Shown here: piece by piece, positions 1-5,746 of the stretch | How the letters are laid out: each line of letters opens with the position of its first letter | Position numbering within the stretch: position 1 is the stretch's first letter | From: Nitrospinota bacterium | GTDB taxonomy: Bacteria > Nitrospirota > Nitrospiria > Nitrospirales > UBA8639 | Assembly: GCA_022561525.1 (NCBI GenBank) | Contig: JADFRB010000012.1 | Coordinates: 1 to 13,666, forward strand | Direction of reading: 5' to 3' | Length of the DNA stretch: 13,666 nt | The notes under the pieces: model-generated | Told to the model about the DNA's origin: nothing | Database searches by the model: none | Seen by the model: the letters and a program-made list of their open reading frames with translations, nothing else | Translations under genes and position numbers: made by a program

Positions 1-2
1 CA

Positions 3-196
3 GACAGTGGCGGCTTGTTGCTTTGGGAGGGCGCACAGCGGAGGCATATGCTGAAACGCCTCGCCGGAGGTTTCGTGGATCATCGGGACGCGAATCAGAT
101 CGAGCCTTCGGTGGAGTCGCTGATCAAGCAACGAGTGATGGGGCTGGCCTGGGGCTATGAAGACCGCAACGACCATGACACCTGGCGTCACGCTCC
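3..196 (+). mobile_element. IS1380-family transposase, N-terminal fragment
   Basis: The frame is open from the window edge. It reads GGLLLWEGAQRRHMLKRLAG, then VDHRDANQI, SVESLIKQRVMGLAWGYED and RNDHDTW. This matches the conserved N-terminal part of IS1380-family DDE transposases as I remember them (left-end helix, then 'LxQRVxGLAxGYEDxNDHDxLRHDP'). The similarity stops around 190-200, just after 'WRHAPL'. From there the same frame runs on into hairpin-rich non-coding DNA to a TGA at 315-317. The DDE catalytic domain is therefore missing on this side, so the copy is dead. Its start lies outside the window, so an apparent start at 15 is not the real one. The breakpoint coincides with the first copy of the repeated hairpin module, suggesting that a rearrangement at the repeat removed the rest. 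Confidence 0.72.
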
Positions 197-271
197 GCTA
201 CGATCACCCCAAGAAGGGGAAATATCCCCTTCAGAACCCCCAGCTCAAACCCCACCCTCTTCTAACGCCTT
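194..271. repeat. Hairpin module copy A (partner of 528-596)
   Basis: A perfect 8-bp stem with an AATA loop at 213-232 (gaagggga / tccccttc) is preceded by CACCCC. It is followed by a C-rich stretch ending in 'ctcaaaccccaccctc', which resembles the 3' T-arm end of a serine tRNA in plus orientation. The whole stretch aligns with 528-596 with scattered substitutions, including compensatory stem changes. Function is unknown; the conserved stem with changes on both arms suggests that structure matters. Confidence 0.6.
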
Positions 272-316
272 TGGGGAGGCTATGGCTCCACTCTATGCAA
301 AATTCCCCTTAATGTG

Positions 317-340
317 ATGGCGGAGAGGGTGGGAATTCGA
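317..340 (-). repeat. Direct copy of tRNA-Ser 3' end (possible attachment-site scar)
   Basis: Positions 317-340 repeat the tRNA-Ser 3' end at 651-673, in the same orientation. The only difference is one extra A. The copy includes the encoded CCA, the discriminator base, the acceptor 3' strand and part of the T-arm. The rest of a tRNA is absent. Partial tRNA 3' ends at a distance from the intact gene are what tyrosine-recombinase integration into a tRNA leaves behind. No integrase gene is in view, so this is a relic at best. Confidence 0.6.
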
Positions 341-389
341 AGTCGCATGCGGCTAAGACCCGCCTGCTCCCGCTAAGGGGCCAAGCCAC

Positions 390-453
390 GCAGGGTGCCG
401 CACCCTGCTTTCCCAGGGGCTCTGCCCCTAGGACGGCCCAAAACTACTGGGCC
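390..453. repeat. Cluster of three tandem stem-loops
   Basis: Three perfect inverted repeats follow one another: 390-408 (gcagggtg/caccctgc, loop ccg), 415-429 (aggggc/gcccct, loop tct) and 435-453 (ggccca/tgggcc, 7-nt loop). None is followed by a T-run, so they do not look like simple intrinsic terminators. Together with the hairpins at 213, 465 and 545 they fill the gene-free stretch 197-650. I see no credible protein there. Confidence 0.6.
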
Positions 454-464
454 TTTAACCCCTC

Positions 465-484
465 GAAGGGGAAACATCCCCTTC
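465..484. repeat. Hairpin copy B of the GAAGGGG...CCCCTTC family
   Basis: A perfect 8-bp stem with an AACA loop (gaagggga / tccccttc) is nearly identical to the hairpin at 213-232, differing in one loop base. Unlike copies A and C it lacks the T-arm-like tail. Confidence 0.65.
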
Positions 485-527
485 AAGCATCCCCTGGACG
501 TAAGTCGTCCCCCTCGCGCCTCCGTTG

Positions 528-596
528 CACTCCGGTCACCCCATGAAGGGGGAACACCCCCTTCACATTCCCCAGTTCGAATCCCACCCTCCTAAC
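528..596. repeat. Hairpin module copy C (partner of 194-271)
   Basis: Contains the hairpin 545-564 (gaaggggg / cccccttc, loop AACA). The stem differs from copy A by a paired A-T to G-C change, which preserves the pairing. The tail 'gttcgaatcccaccctcc' is an excellent match to the T-arm and acceptor 3' strand of the neighbouring tRNA-Ser. It lies on the plus strand, opposite to the real tRNA gene. It looks like a repeat family built around tRNA-end sequence. Confidence 0.6.
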
Positions 597-651
597 TTTG
601 TGACTTGATGTTGACTCTGGCTCCCTGAGAGGCTAATGACTGACGATGTTA

Positions 652-739
652 TGGCGGAGAGGGTGGGATTCGAACCCACGGACCCTTTCAGGTCAACGGT
701 TTTCGAGACCGCCCGATTCGGCCACTCTCGCACCTCTCC
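652..739 (-). tRNA. tRNA-Ser(CGA), complete with encoded CCA
   Basis: Read on the minus strand, the gene starts GGAGAGG at 739. It has a serine-type D-arm, an anticodon stem around loop CTCGAAA (anticodon CGA, reading UCG) and a long variable arm (GACCTGAAAGGGTC), diagnostic of a class II tRNA. It continues with the T-loop TTCGAAT, the acceptor 3' strand CCTCTCC, discriminator G and an encoded CCA at 654-652. The length of 88 nt fits serine tRNAs. Its 5' end is only 5 nt beyond the stop of the broken gene at 745-1037, which has the same orientation. It may therefore be co-transcribed with tadA, or have a promoter inside that remnant. Confidence 0.96.
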
Positions 740-744
740 GTAAG

Positions 745-1037
745 TCAGGTTTTATTTCGCTGCGGTCGAACTTTTAGAAGAACGGGTTCAATCGAAACGA
801 TATGGAGCCCTTTGTAGCGTCCTTTTCGAATTCTGAAAGAGAATTCCGCAAAACCATATTCATCAAATCCTTGTACGTTCAAATATTTGCCAACAAGGTG
901 TTCAAACCCTGGAAAAGATTCCTTTTGCCCTTCCTAGACATCTTGCATATACCTTGTAGAGCTCCCAACCCACGGACGGTTTCTCCAATGTTGATCCTTC
1001 TCCCTATTAGGTCGATAGGTTTATGGTGCTTCCCCAT
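745..1037 (-). pseudogene. Small conserved-looking gene (~97 aa) split by a one-base frameshift
   Basis: The minus strand starts with ATG at 1037 and reads MGKHHKPIDLIGRRINIGET and on to about residue 38. After the A-run at 926-923 the protein-like reading moves to the -1 frame: ESFPGFEHLVGKY, then VQGFDEYGFAEFSFRIRKG, GLHIVSIEPVLLKVR, ending at a TGA at 747-745. Restoring one base gives about 97 residues with sensible composition throughout. This pattern (a 'VGKY...GFDEYG...GLHSVxIEPxLLR' core) resembles small hypothetical proteins I recall from Nitrospira relatives, function unknown. The gene starts 23 nt after the tadA stop and ends 5 nt before the tRNA-Ser, so the three look like one transcription unit. 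The break could be a mutation, a sequencing error in an A homopolymer, or real recoding; the run of only four A's is a weak slippery site. Confidence 0.6.
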
Positions 1038-1060
1038 TTAGTTTAGTCGTTCTTCGAGTC

Positions 1061-1549
1061 CTAACTTTTTGTGGTCATGGCATGGTCCTGCCGGATTTGT
1101 TGAAAAAACTCCTTTAGGATGTTCCGGCACGATTCTTCTTGGACGCCGTGACGGATGTCGATTTGGTGATTCAAGCGTGAATCCTGGTGGACGGTAAATA
1201 ATGACCCGCAGGCTCCGGCTTTGGGATCCAATGTGCCAAACACGAGTCGTGGGATTCTTGCTTGGAGCATGGCTCCAGCACACATGAGACAGGGTTCCAG
1301 CGTGACATACAATGTGGTATCAATGAGGCGCCACGATTGCAACTGTTCAGCAGCCTGTTGAATCACGAGCAGTTCCGCATGTGCGGTTGGGTCTTGTTGC
1401 CATTCCCGCCGGTTGTGCCCGCGAGCGATGATGGTGCCTTCATGCACGAGAATTGCCCCCACCGGAGCTTCGCCTAAGGAGAAAGCCTGTTGGGCTTCTT
1501 CGAGGGCAGCCCCCATAAATTCCGTATCTCTGTGATGGTCGCTGGTCAT
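1061..1549 (-). CDS. tadA: tRNA-specific adenosine deaminase TadA
   Basis: TadA deaminates adenosine 34 to inosine in the anticodon of tRNA-Arg(ACG), allowing one tRNA to read CGU, CGC and CGA. The 162-aa product has the zinc-dependent cytidine/deoxycytidylate deaminase fold. The first zinc ligand and catalytic glutamate are HAE at residues 57-59; the PCLMC motif at 86-90 supplies the two cysteine ligands. 'GEAPVGAILV' and 'GHNRREWQQDPTAHAE' are typical of the family, and the length is close to E. coli TadA (167). The ATG at 1549 was chosen because homology begins right after it. An in-frame extension to 1669 exists but would add a non-conserved tail and overlap the divergent sprT-like gene. 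No strong ribosome-binding site is seen. The gene probably heads a unit with the broken small gene and tRNA-Ser downstream. Confidence 0.95.
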   Translation of the reverse strand: MTSDHHRDTEFMGAALEEAQQAFSLGEAPVGAILVHEGTIIARGHNRREWQQDPTAHAELLVIQQAAEQLQSWRLIDTTLYVTLEPCLMCAGAMLQARIPRLVFGTLDPKAGACGSLFTVHQDSRLNHQIDIRHGVQEESCRNILKEFFQQIRQDHAMTTKS

Positions 1550-1636
1550 GACCTGTGATAGTCGGTTACGCTTATTCAAATTGCGTCGTATTTGGGGTTG
1601 GGATGAAACAGCAGGCATGGTACCATATGGGCCGCT

Positions 1637-2329
1637 TTGCGTATACTTGGGACCAACATCATAAAACATGTGAATACCACATCTCTTTCATCCCGCCTGC
1701 CGCTCTCGTCGAGCGAGCTCCAGAGCATGTGGAGTTCGCTCAATGCTTCGTATTTTGATAATCGGCTTCCTTCGATTGAGATTCAATGGAGTACGCGCTT
1801 GACGTCCTCCGTTGGCCTGTTTGTCACCCAAAGCGGGCCACGCACTCACCTGGTTGCTTCTGAAACACGTCATGGTTCAGGTCGGGTCATTCGGTTATCC
1901 CTCCCGCTTCTTCGTGCGCAACCCTTGGCTGAAATTCGTGGCACCTTGGCCCATGAGATGATTCATCAATGGCAGTTTGATGTGAAAAAATGTCATCCTT
2001 CCCACGGTCGTGAATTTCGGCGAGTAATGAACATCATGAATCACGATGGTCTGGGCATTACGATTTACCACGCGTTGACCCAAGAGGTGGAGGCGTTATC
2101 CAAGTACGCATGGCAATGCCAGCAATGTGGACGGGCGTATCTTCGGCAACGAAAGAGCCTTTCTTCATACACCCATCGATGTGGGTATTGTCGGGGCGAA
2201 CTTTGTGAAGTGAGTGCGGGTACCAAGTGGGGGAGCCTGCATGGGGAAGTGAAATCAAAACAGCAGGCTGGCCATGGAGGTGGTGTACTCAAACCGATTC
2301 AACTGGCCTTTGCGTTTATGTCGGATTGA
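1637..2329 (+). CDS. SprT-like zinc metalloprotease with C-terminal zinc ribbon
   Basis: A SprT/Spartan-like domain protein. It has the gluzincin motif HEMIH at residues 106-110 (two zinc ligands and the catalytic Glu) and a likely third ligand at H123 in 'SHGREF'. A C-terminal zinc ribbon has CQQC at 161-164 and CGYC at 182-185. The helix 'ELQSMWSSLNASYF' and 'LPSIEIQWSTRL' are the usual start of the domain. Eukaryotic Spartan cleaves DNA-protein crosslinks; the bacterial role is little known, so I assign only the domain. The start is uncertain: TTG at 1637 gives 230 aa, GTG at 1670 gives 219, and ATG at 1727 would cut into the first helix. None has a clear ribosome-binding site. A weak promoter-like pair (TTGGGA, 17 nt, TACCAT) lies just upstream. 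The gene diverges from tadA and its 3' end overlaps the TPR gene by 14 bases. Confidence 0.85.
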   Translation: MRILGTNIIKHVNTTSLSSRLPLSSSELQSMWSSLNASYFDNRLPSIEIQWSTRLTSSVGLFVTQSGPRTHLVASETRHGSGRVIRLSLPLLRAQPLAEIRGTLAHEMIHQWQFDVKKCHPSHGREFRRVMNIMNHDGLGITIYHALTQEVEALSKYAWQCQQCGRAYLRQRKSLSSYTHRCGYCRGELCEVSAGTKWGSLHGEVKSKQQAGHGGGVLKPIQLAFAFMSD

Positions 2330-3134
2330 TTTTTATCTTTGGGTCGTCGGGAGGGCTGTTTGAGGCTGGGGTGGTGTCTTTTCGTAATTGGGCCAGTCGA
2401 GAATAATCATTATTCTGTTCCGGGAGTTGGTAGCGAATATCGATTTGAATTGTCCGTTCCAGGCATCGTGCCGCTGAAATCGTGTCTCCCCGTTTTTGGT
2501 ACAAGTCGGCCAGCACCCGCAGGACTGCTGCTTCGCTTGGCTCATTGCCCAGTTTTATAAAGTGCTCACTTGCGTTGTTGAGGCAGCGCTCGGCTTGACG
2601 AATCTCTCCCTGCGTGAGAAAAGCTTGACCCAGTTGGCTGTAGGTGTTGGCGAGACTGACTTCATCACCAACCACACGATGGAATTCTAGTGCGTATTTA
2701 AAGTGCCCAATCGCATCCGGTAGTTGGTTGGTTGCGACTTCTTGTAAGGCCAAGTTGCAGTACAGAATGCCCAGCCCTCGATGGTTGTCGGTCGCGGTTA
2801 ACGCGTCGATGGCTTCTAAATAATAGGCACGGGCTTGAGAATAGTCTCCCGCATCGGCTTTCAAGTTTCCAAGGTTCCCCAGGGTTTCACCGATCGTATT
2901 CGGGTTGGATTGTGTGCGTTGGATGGTGAGGACTTCTTGATAACAGGTATCCGCTTGATGGAAATCTTCCATCAAAGCATAGACATTCCCCAGGTTTCCT
3001 AGCGCCGATGCCAGTGAGTCCCACGTGCCTTCCGCTCGGGCCTCATCCACGGCCTGTGCGTACCAATACTGAGCCTGCGTGAGATTGCCTCGATGGAGGT
3101 AGATTTCACCTTGTCGGGAGGCGTTTGTGGTCAT
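2316..3134 (-). CDS. Tetratricopeptide repeat protein
   Basis: The 272-aa product is almost entirely helical repeats of about 40 residues, roughly at 3-36, 40-76, 80-116, 120-156, 160-196 and 200-236. Each shows the TPR pattern, such as 'ALGNLGNVYALMEDFHQADT' and 'TLGNLGNLKADAGDYSQARA'. The spacing matches the kinesin-light-chain-like (TPR_12) type. The C-terminal 35 residues are Pro/Asp-rich and disordered-looking. There is no signal peptide, so it is probably a cytoplasmic protein-protein interaction scaffold with unknown partner. The ATG at 3134 is used; no clear ribosome-binding site precedes it. Its upstream region has been invaded by the 118-bp element at 3211-3328, which carries a TATAAT in the right orientation. 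The gene end overlaps the convergent sprT-like gene. Confidence 0.85.
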   Translation of the reverse strand: MTTNASRQGEIYLHRGNLTQAQYWYAQAVDEARAEGTWDSLASALGNLGNVYALMEDFHQADTCYQEVLTIQRTQSNPNTIGETLGNLGNLKADAGDYSQARAYYLEAIDALTATDNHRGLGILYCNLALQEVATNQLPDAIGHFKYALEFHRVVGDEVSLANTYSQLGQAFLTQGEIRQAERCLNNASEHFIKLGNEPSEAAVLRVLADLYQKRGDTISAARCLERTIQIDIRYQLPEQNNDYSRLAQLRKDTTPASNSPPDDPKIKINPT

Positions 3135-3202
3135 GGGGAATGGGAGTCAGGAAACAGGCCTCGTTTTGCCTTTAATCTCGAGCCTCCGAGAGAGTGGGGT
3201 TC

Positions 3203-3210
3203 GAAGAATC
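3203..3210. repeat. Target-site duplication, left copy
   Basis: GAAGAATC directly abuts the left end (GTAACT) of the 118-bp element and is identical to 3329-3336 abutting its right end. Confidence 0.8.
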
Positions 3211-3328
3211 GTAACTGCTCAGGTGGATAGACTGAAGGCCGAAGGCTTTAGGGAACAATCATGCATGATTATACAAAACGTCAGGCCTTATGGGTGATAG
3301 CCTTCAGCCTAAATACCTGTGTAGTTAC
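3211..3328. mobile_element. 118-bp MITE with IS66-like ends
   Basis: The ends are inverted repeats of 29 bp: 3211-3239 starts GTAACTGCTCAGGT, and 3300-3328 read in reverse starts GTAACTACACAGGT. They match at 23 of 29 positions. The element is flanked by a perfect 8-bp direct repeat, GAAGAATC, at 3203-3210 and 3329-3336. Ends starting GTAA with an 8-bp target duplication are the known signature of the IS66 family. It holds no coding sequence, so it must move with a transposase supplied elsewhere. Inside are a perfect 14-bp palindrome (3257-3270) and a minus-strand TATAAT (3273-3268) pointing at the TPR gene. The clean target duplication and intact ends suggest a fairly recent insertion. Confidence 0.82.
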
Positions 3329-3336
3329 GAAGAATC
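3329..3336. repeat. Target-site duplication, right copy
   Basis: GAAGAATC follows the right end (AGTTAC) of the element. Deleting the element plus one copy restores a continuous sequence between the TPR gene and the small membrane protein gene. Confidence 0.8.
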
Positions 3337-3375
3337 TAGAAATAGGAATGAGATTAGAACCAATGGCCGGCACGG

Positions 3376-3528
3376 TTATCGACGAAAGGAATCCTTGCGC
3401 TTCAGAATATTGGCGAGTAAGGCATCCGCTTGTTTCCCCGCTTGTCGATCGCGCCACCAACGGTATCCAAACCGATAGGCAACCATAGCGATGCATCCAA
3501 GCACCCCAATCAACATCCAATCAGCCAT
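3376..3528 (-). CDS. Small single-pass membrane protein, 50 aa
   Basis: The minus strand reads MADWMLIGVLGCIAMVAYRF, then GYRWWRDRQAG and a basic, helical tail ending KRKDSFRR before TAA. Residues 5-19 form one hydrophobic helix followed by aromatic and positively charged residues, so N-out/C-in topology is predicted by the positive-inside rule. AGAAGG lies directly in front of the ATG at 3528, which is too close for a usual ribosome-binding site. The second ATG (residue 5, at 3516) is 12 nt away and may be the real start. I do not recognise the family. It is divergent from the cation exchanger gene at 3631. Coding status rests on composition, the clear membrane-segment-plus-charged-tail design and the purine-rich site. 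Confidence 0.55.
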   Translation of the reverse strand: MADWMLIGVLGCIAMVAYRFGYRWWRDRQAGKQADALLANILKRKDSFRR

Positions 3529-3630
3529 CCTTCTAGTCTAGTGGATGGTCTGGGTAAGGATCAAGGCCTTTTCATAAGGCAAATTACGGGGTTCGTGAGA
3601 CAGCCGTATTAACTGAGAGATAAGACTACG

Positions 3631-4635
3631 ATGGAACTTTGGATTCTCCTTATTGCGTTAATTTTGATATTGGTCGGTGCGGAAGCCTTTACCAATGCGT
3701 TGGAACATCTTGGCCAACGATTAGGTATTTCCGAAGGCGTGACAGGGTCGATTTTTGCTGCCGTCGGAACGGCGTTGCCTGAAGCCATGGTTCCTATCGT
3801 GGCAGTGTTGGCGAGTTCCGGCAGTCTCGAAATACGGCACGATGTTGGCGTGGGGGCTATTTTGGGGGCTCCCCTCATGCTCTCGACCTTGACGTTGTTT
3901 TTGATGGGGATGTTTGCGGCGCACCGCCGTGGATGGAACAGTCCGTTTCATCCTGAGCCAACGGGGTTGCGACGAGATCTGAATTGGTTTTTGTTTGCGT
4001 TTACGTTGGCGACGATTGCGATATTCGTGCCCGTCGACTGGCGGATGACTCGCGGGACGTTAGCTCTGGGGTTAGTCCTCAGCTATATGGTGTACCTTGT
4101 GCTCACGATTCGCGCTTCACGTGGGCTGGTCGAAGAAGGCCATGGGACAGAAGCCGATCATCCGCTTTTTCTTAGCCGGGTCCATTTACCGGACAATCTT
4201 GTCACCATCAGTATGCAGCTGTTGTTGGGGCTTGGCCTGATCGTGGGGGGCGCGAAAGGGTTTGTTTACGGTGTGGAGCATTTAGCGTCTTGGTTAGGAA
4301 TCTCGACGTTAGCCTTGTCCCTCCTTATTATACCAGTGGCGACCGAATTGCCGGAGAAAGTGAATAGCATCATTTGGATTCGGCGGGGCCGGGATACTCT
4401 GGCGTTTGGGAATATCACCGGCGCCATGGTGTTTCAAGGCAGCCTGCTTCCGGCGTTAGGCATCATGCTGACTCCTTGGGTACCTCGGACCGAAGTGCTT
4501 CTCGGCATGGGATTGACATTTTTTGCCACCACCTACCTTTGGCTTTTGGCCAGACGGCAGGAGATCAAACCTCCTCACCTTATTCTCAATGGTTTGTGCT
4601 ATCTGGCCTTCGTGGTCTTATTGACGGTTTTATAG
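3631..4635 (+). CDS. CaCA-superfamily sodium/calcium-type cation exchanger
   Basis: An integral membrane antiporter of the Ca2+:cation antiporter superfamily, like YrbG/NCX-type proteins. The two inverted alpha-repeats are plain: 'GSIFAAVGTALPE' near residues 39-51 with E51, and 'IPVATELPEKVNSIIWIRRG' near 234-253 with E242, followed by 'GNITGAMVFQG' at 260-270. These acidic residues form the ion site in the family. Each half has about five hydrophobic segments, with a charged cytosolic linker around 98-118 and another at 161-188. The length of 334 aa fits bacterial members. The second repeat has TELPE rather than the common GTSLPE, so ion preference cannot be read off. The ATG at 3631 follows a weak GAGAGATAAG. 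The stop is 22 bp before the next gene, suggesting co-transcription. Confidence 0.88.
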   Translation: MELWILLIALILILVGAEAFTNALEHLGQRLGISEGVTGSIFAAVGTALPEAMVPIVAVLASSGSLEIRHDVGVGAILGAPLMLSTLTLFLMGMFAAHRRGWNSPFHPEPTGLRRDLNWFLFAFTLATIAIFVPVDWRMTRGTLALGLVLSYMVYLVLTIRASRGLVEEGHGTEADHPLFLSRVHLPDNLVTISMQLLLGLGLIVGGAKGFVYGVEHLASWLGISTLALSLLIIPVATELPEKVNSIIWIRRGRDTLAFGNITGAMVFQGSLLPALGIMLTPWVPRTEVLLGMGLTFFATTYLWLLARRQEIKPPHLILNGLCYLAFVVLLTVL

Positions 4636-4657
4636 GACAAGGGTTCAAAATTTTCCC

Positions 4658-5641
4658 ATGTCTAAACCACGCGTTCTGGTGACCAGACGGATTCCCGAAG
4701 CCGGATTGAAAGCCGTGCAAGACTGTGCCGATGTCGAGGTGTGGGAGGGAGAGGGGCCTATTCCTCACGATGTGCTCCTTCAAAAAATCGCGTCTGTTGA
4801 AGGCCTCTATTGTCTGCTGACCGATGTAGTCGATGAAGCGTTGTTGGCTCAGGCCCCACGACTTCGTGTGGTCAGTACCATGGCCGTTGGCTACGACCAT
4901 ATTGATGTGCATGCCTGCACGAGACGGAAGATCCCTGTTGGGAACACTCCCGGAGTGTTGACTGAAACCACAGCAGATTGTGCGTTCGCGTTGTTAATGG
5001 CTGCAGCGCGTCGAATTAGTGAGGCCGCTGAGTTTGTGAAGGCCGGGTGCTGGGGAGCGTGGGATCCCACACTGTTGGTCGGCCACGATGTGCATGGCGC
5101 TACCTTGGGCATTATTGGATTTGGTCGAATAGGTCAGGCCGTGGCGCGTCGTGCCACTGGATTTGGGATGCGAGTATTAGTGAACCATTCGCGACCAATT
5201 GCTGACGATATTCTTAGTCAGAGCCATGTGGAACAGGTGTCATTTGATCAAGTCGTTGCGGAATCCGACTTTCTGAGTGTGCACGTTCCGCTGACACCCG
5301 AGACCCAGCATTTGATCGATCGACAGGTCTTCAATCGTATGAAGCCGACGGCTATCCTAATCAATACGGCACGAGGAAAGGTCGTGGATTCGGAGGCGTT
5401 GCTGGATGCTCTCCGCGATCGAACCATTGCCTATGCTGCCCTGGATGTCACCGACCCCGAACCCCTTTCAGCCCAGGACCCTCTTGTAATGTTGCCCAAT
5501 TGTTTGATCGTCCCCCATATTGCGAGTGCCTCGGTGGCCACTCGGACCAAAATGGCCGTGATGGCGGCAGAAAATCTCCGCGCGGGTTTAGCAGGCCAAC
5601 CCTTGCCTCATTGCGTGAATCCTGAAGTGTTCGAGAAATAG
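4658..5641 (+). CDS. D-isomer-specific 2-hydroxyacid dehydrogenase (glyoxylate/hydroxypyruvate reductase type)
   Basis: Reduces a 2-oxoacid such as glyoxylate or hydroxypyruvate with NAD(P)H. The 327-aa protein has the family's flavodoxin-like substrate domain (residues 1-100 and the C-terminus) around a Rossmann domain. The dinucleotide loop is GFGRIG at 154-159. The catalytic triad is R239 in NTARG, E268 in DPEP and H287 in PHIAS. 'VGYDHIDVHACTRRKIPVGN' is the usual substrate-side motif. After the second strand the sequence is 'VLVNHSRP' with no acidic residue; S-R here favours NADP(H), by inference. Overall it is closest to GyaR/GRHPR-like reductases; phosphoglycerate or lactate dehydrogenase activity is less likely. 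It follows the exchanger by 22 bp and precedes thrH by about 100 bp, suggesting a serine/hydroxypyruvate connection. Confidence 0.9.
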   Translation: MSKPRVLVTRRIPEAGLKAVQDCADVEVWEGEGPIPHDVLLQKIASVEGLYCLLTDVVDEALLAQAPRLRVVSTMAVGYDHIDVHACTRRKIPVGNTPGVLTETTADCAFALLMAAARRISEAAEFVKAGCWGAWDPTLLVGHDVHGATLGIIGFGRIGQAVARRATGFGMRVLVNHSRPIADDILSQSHVEQVSFDQVVAESDFLSVHVPLTPETQHLIDRQVFNRMKPTAILINTARGKVVDSEALLDALRDRTIAYAALDVTDPEPLSAQDPLVMLPNCLIVPHIASASVATRTKMAVMAAENLRAGLAGQPLPHCVNPEVFEK

Positions 5642-5737
5642 CTCTCGATGATTGTAGTCCCGGCGTGGGTTCTTTAAGATACATCGGTTTTGTTTTTGAC
5701 TGACCACTGTCGCACGATAGAAGAAAAAAAAGAAGTG

Positions 5738-5742
5738 AAGGA
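5738..5742 (+). promoter_or_regulatory. Ribosome-binding site fixing the thrH start
   Basis: AAGGA four bases ahead of the ATG at 5747. It decides for this start over an in-frame TTG at 5690, which has no such site and would add 19 non-conserved residues. Confidence 0.75.
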
Positions 5743-5746
5743 TCTT

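Noticed and set aside
395..595. Plus-strand ORF of 66 aa in the hairpin field
   Set aside because: Its sequence is just the translation of stem-loop repeats; Pro-rich with no coding signs.
194..600. Integron attC sites or a CRISPR array
   Set aside because: The hairpins are not regularly spaced, lack attC core sites at both ends, and are not separated by unique spacers.
740..790. Promoter of tRNA-Ser
   Set aside because: TTGAAC and TTCGAC hexamers are present on the minus strand but no -10 at suitable spacing, so it cannot be supported.
828..846. 7-bp stem-loop gaattct/agaattc
   Set aside because: It lies within the reconstructed small gene and is short enough to be chance.
802..1041. Plus-strand ORF of 79 aa
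   Set aside because: The opposite strand carries the far more protein-like frameshifted gene, which explains the open frame.
1550..1669. N-terminal extension of TadA
   Set aside because: Family similarity begins at the ATG at 1549; the extension is unlike TadA and overlaps the divergent gene.
3261..3520. Overlapping plus- and minus-strand ORFs of 60-79 aa
   Set aside because: They cross the MITE boundary or shadow the small membrane protein gene, so they cannot be old genes.
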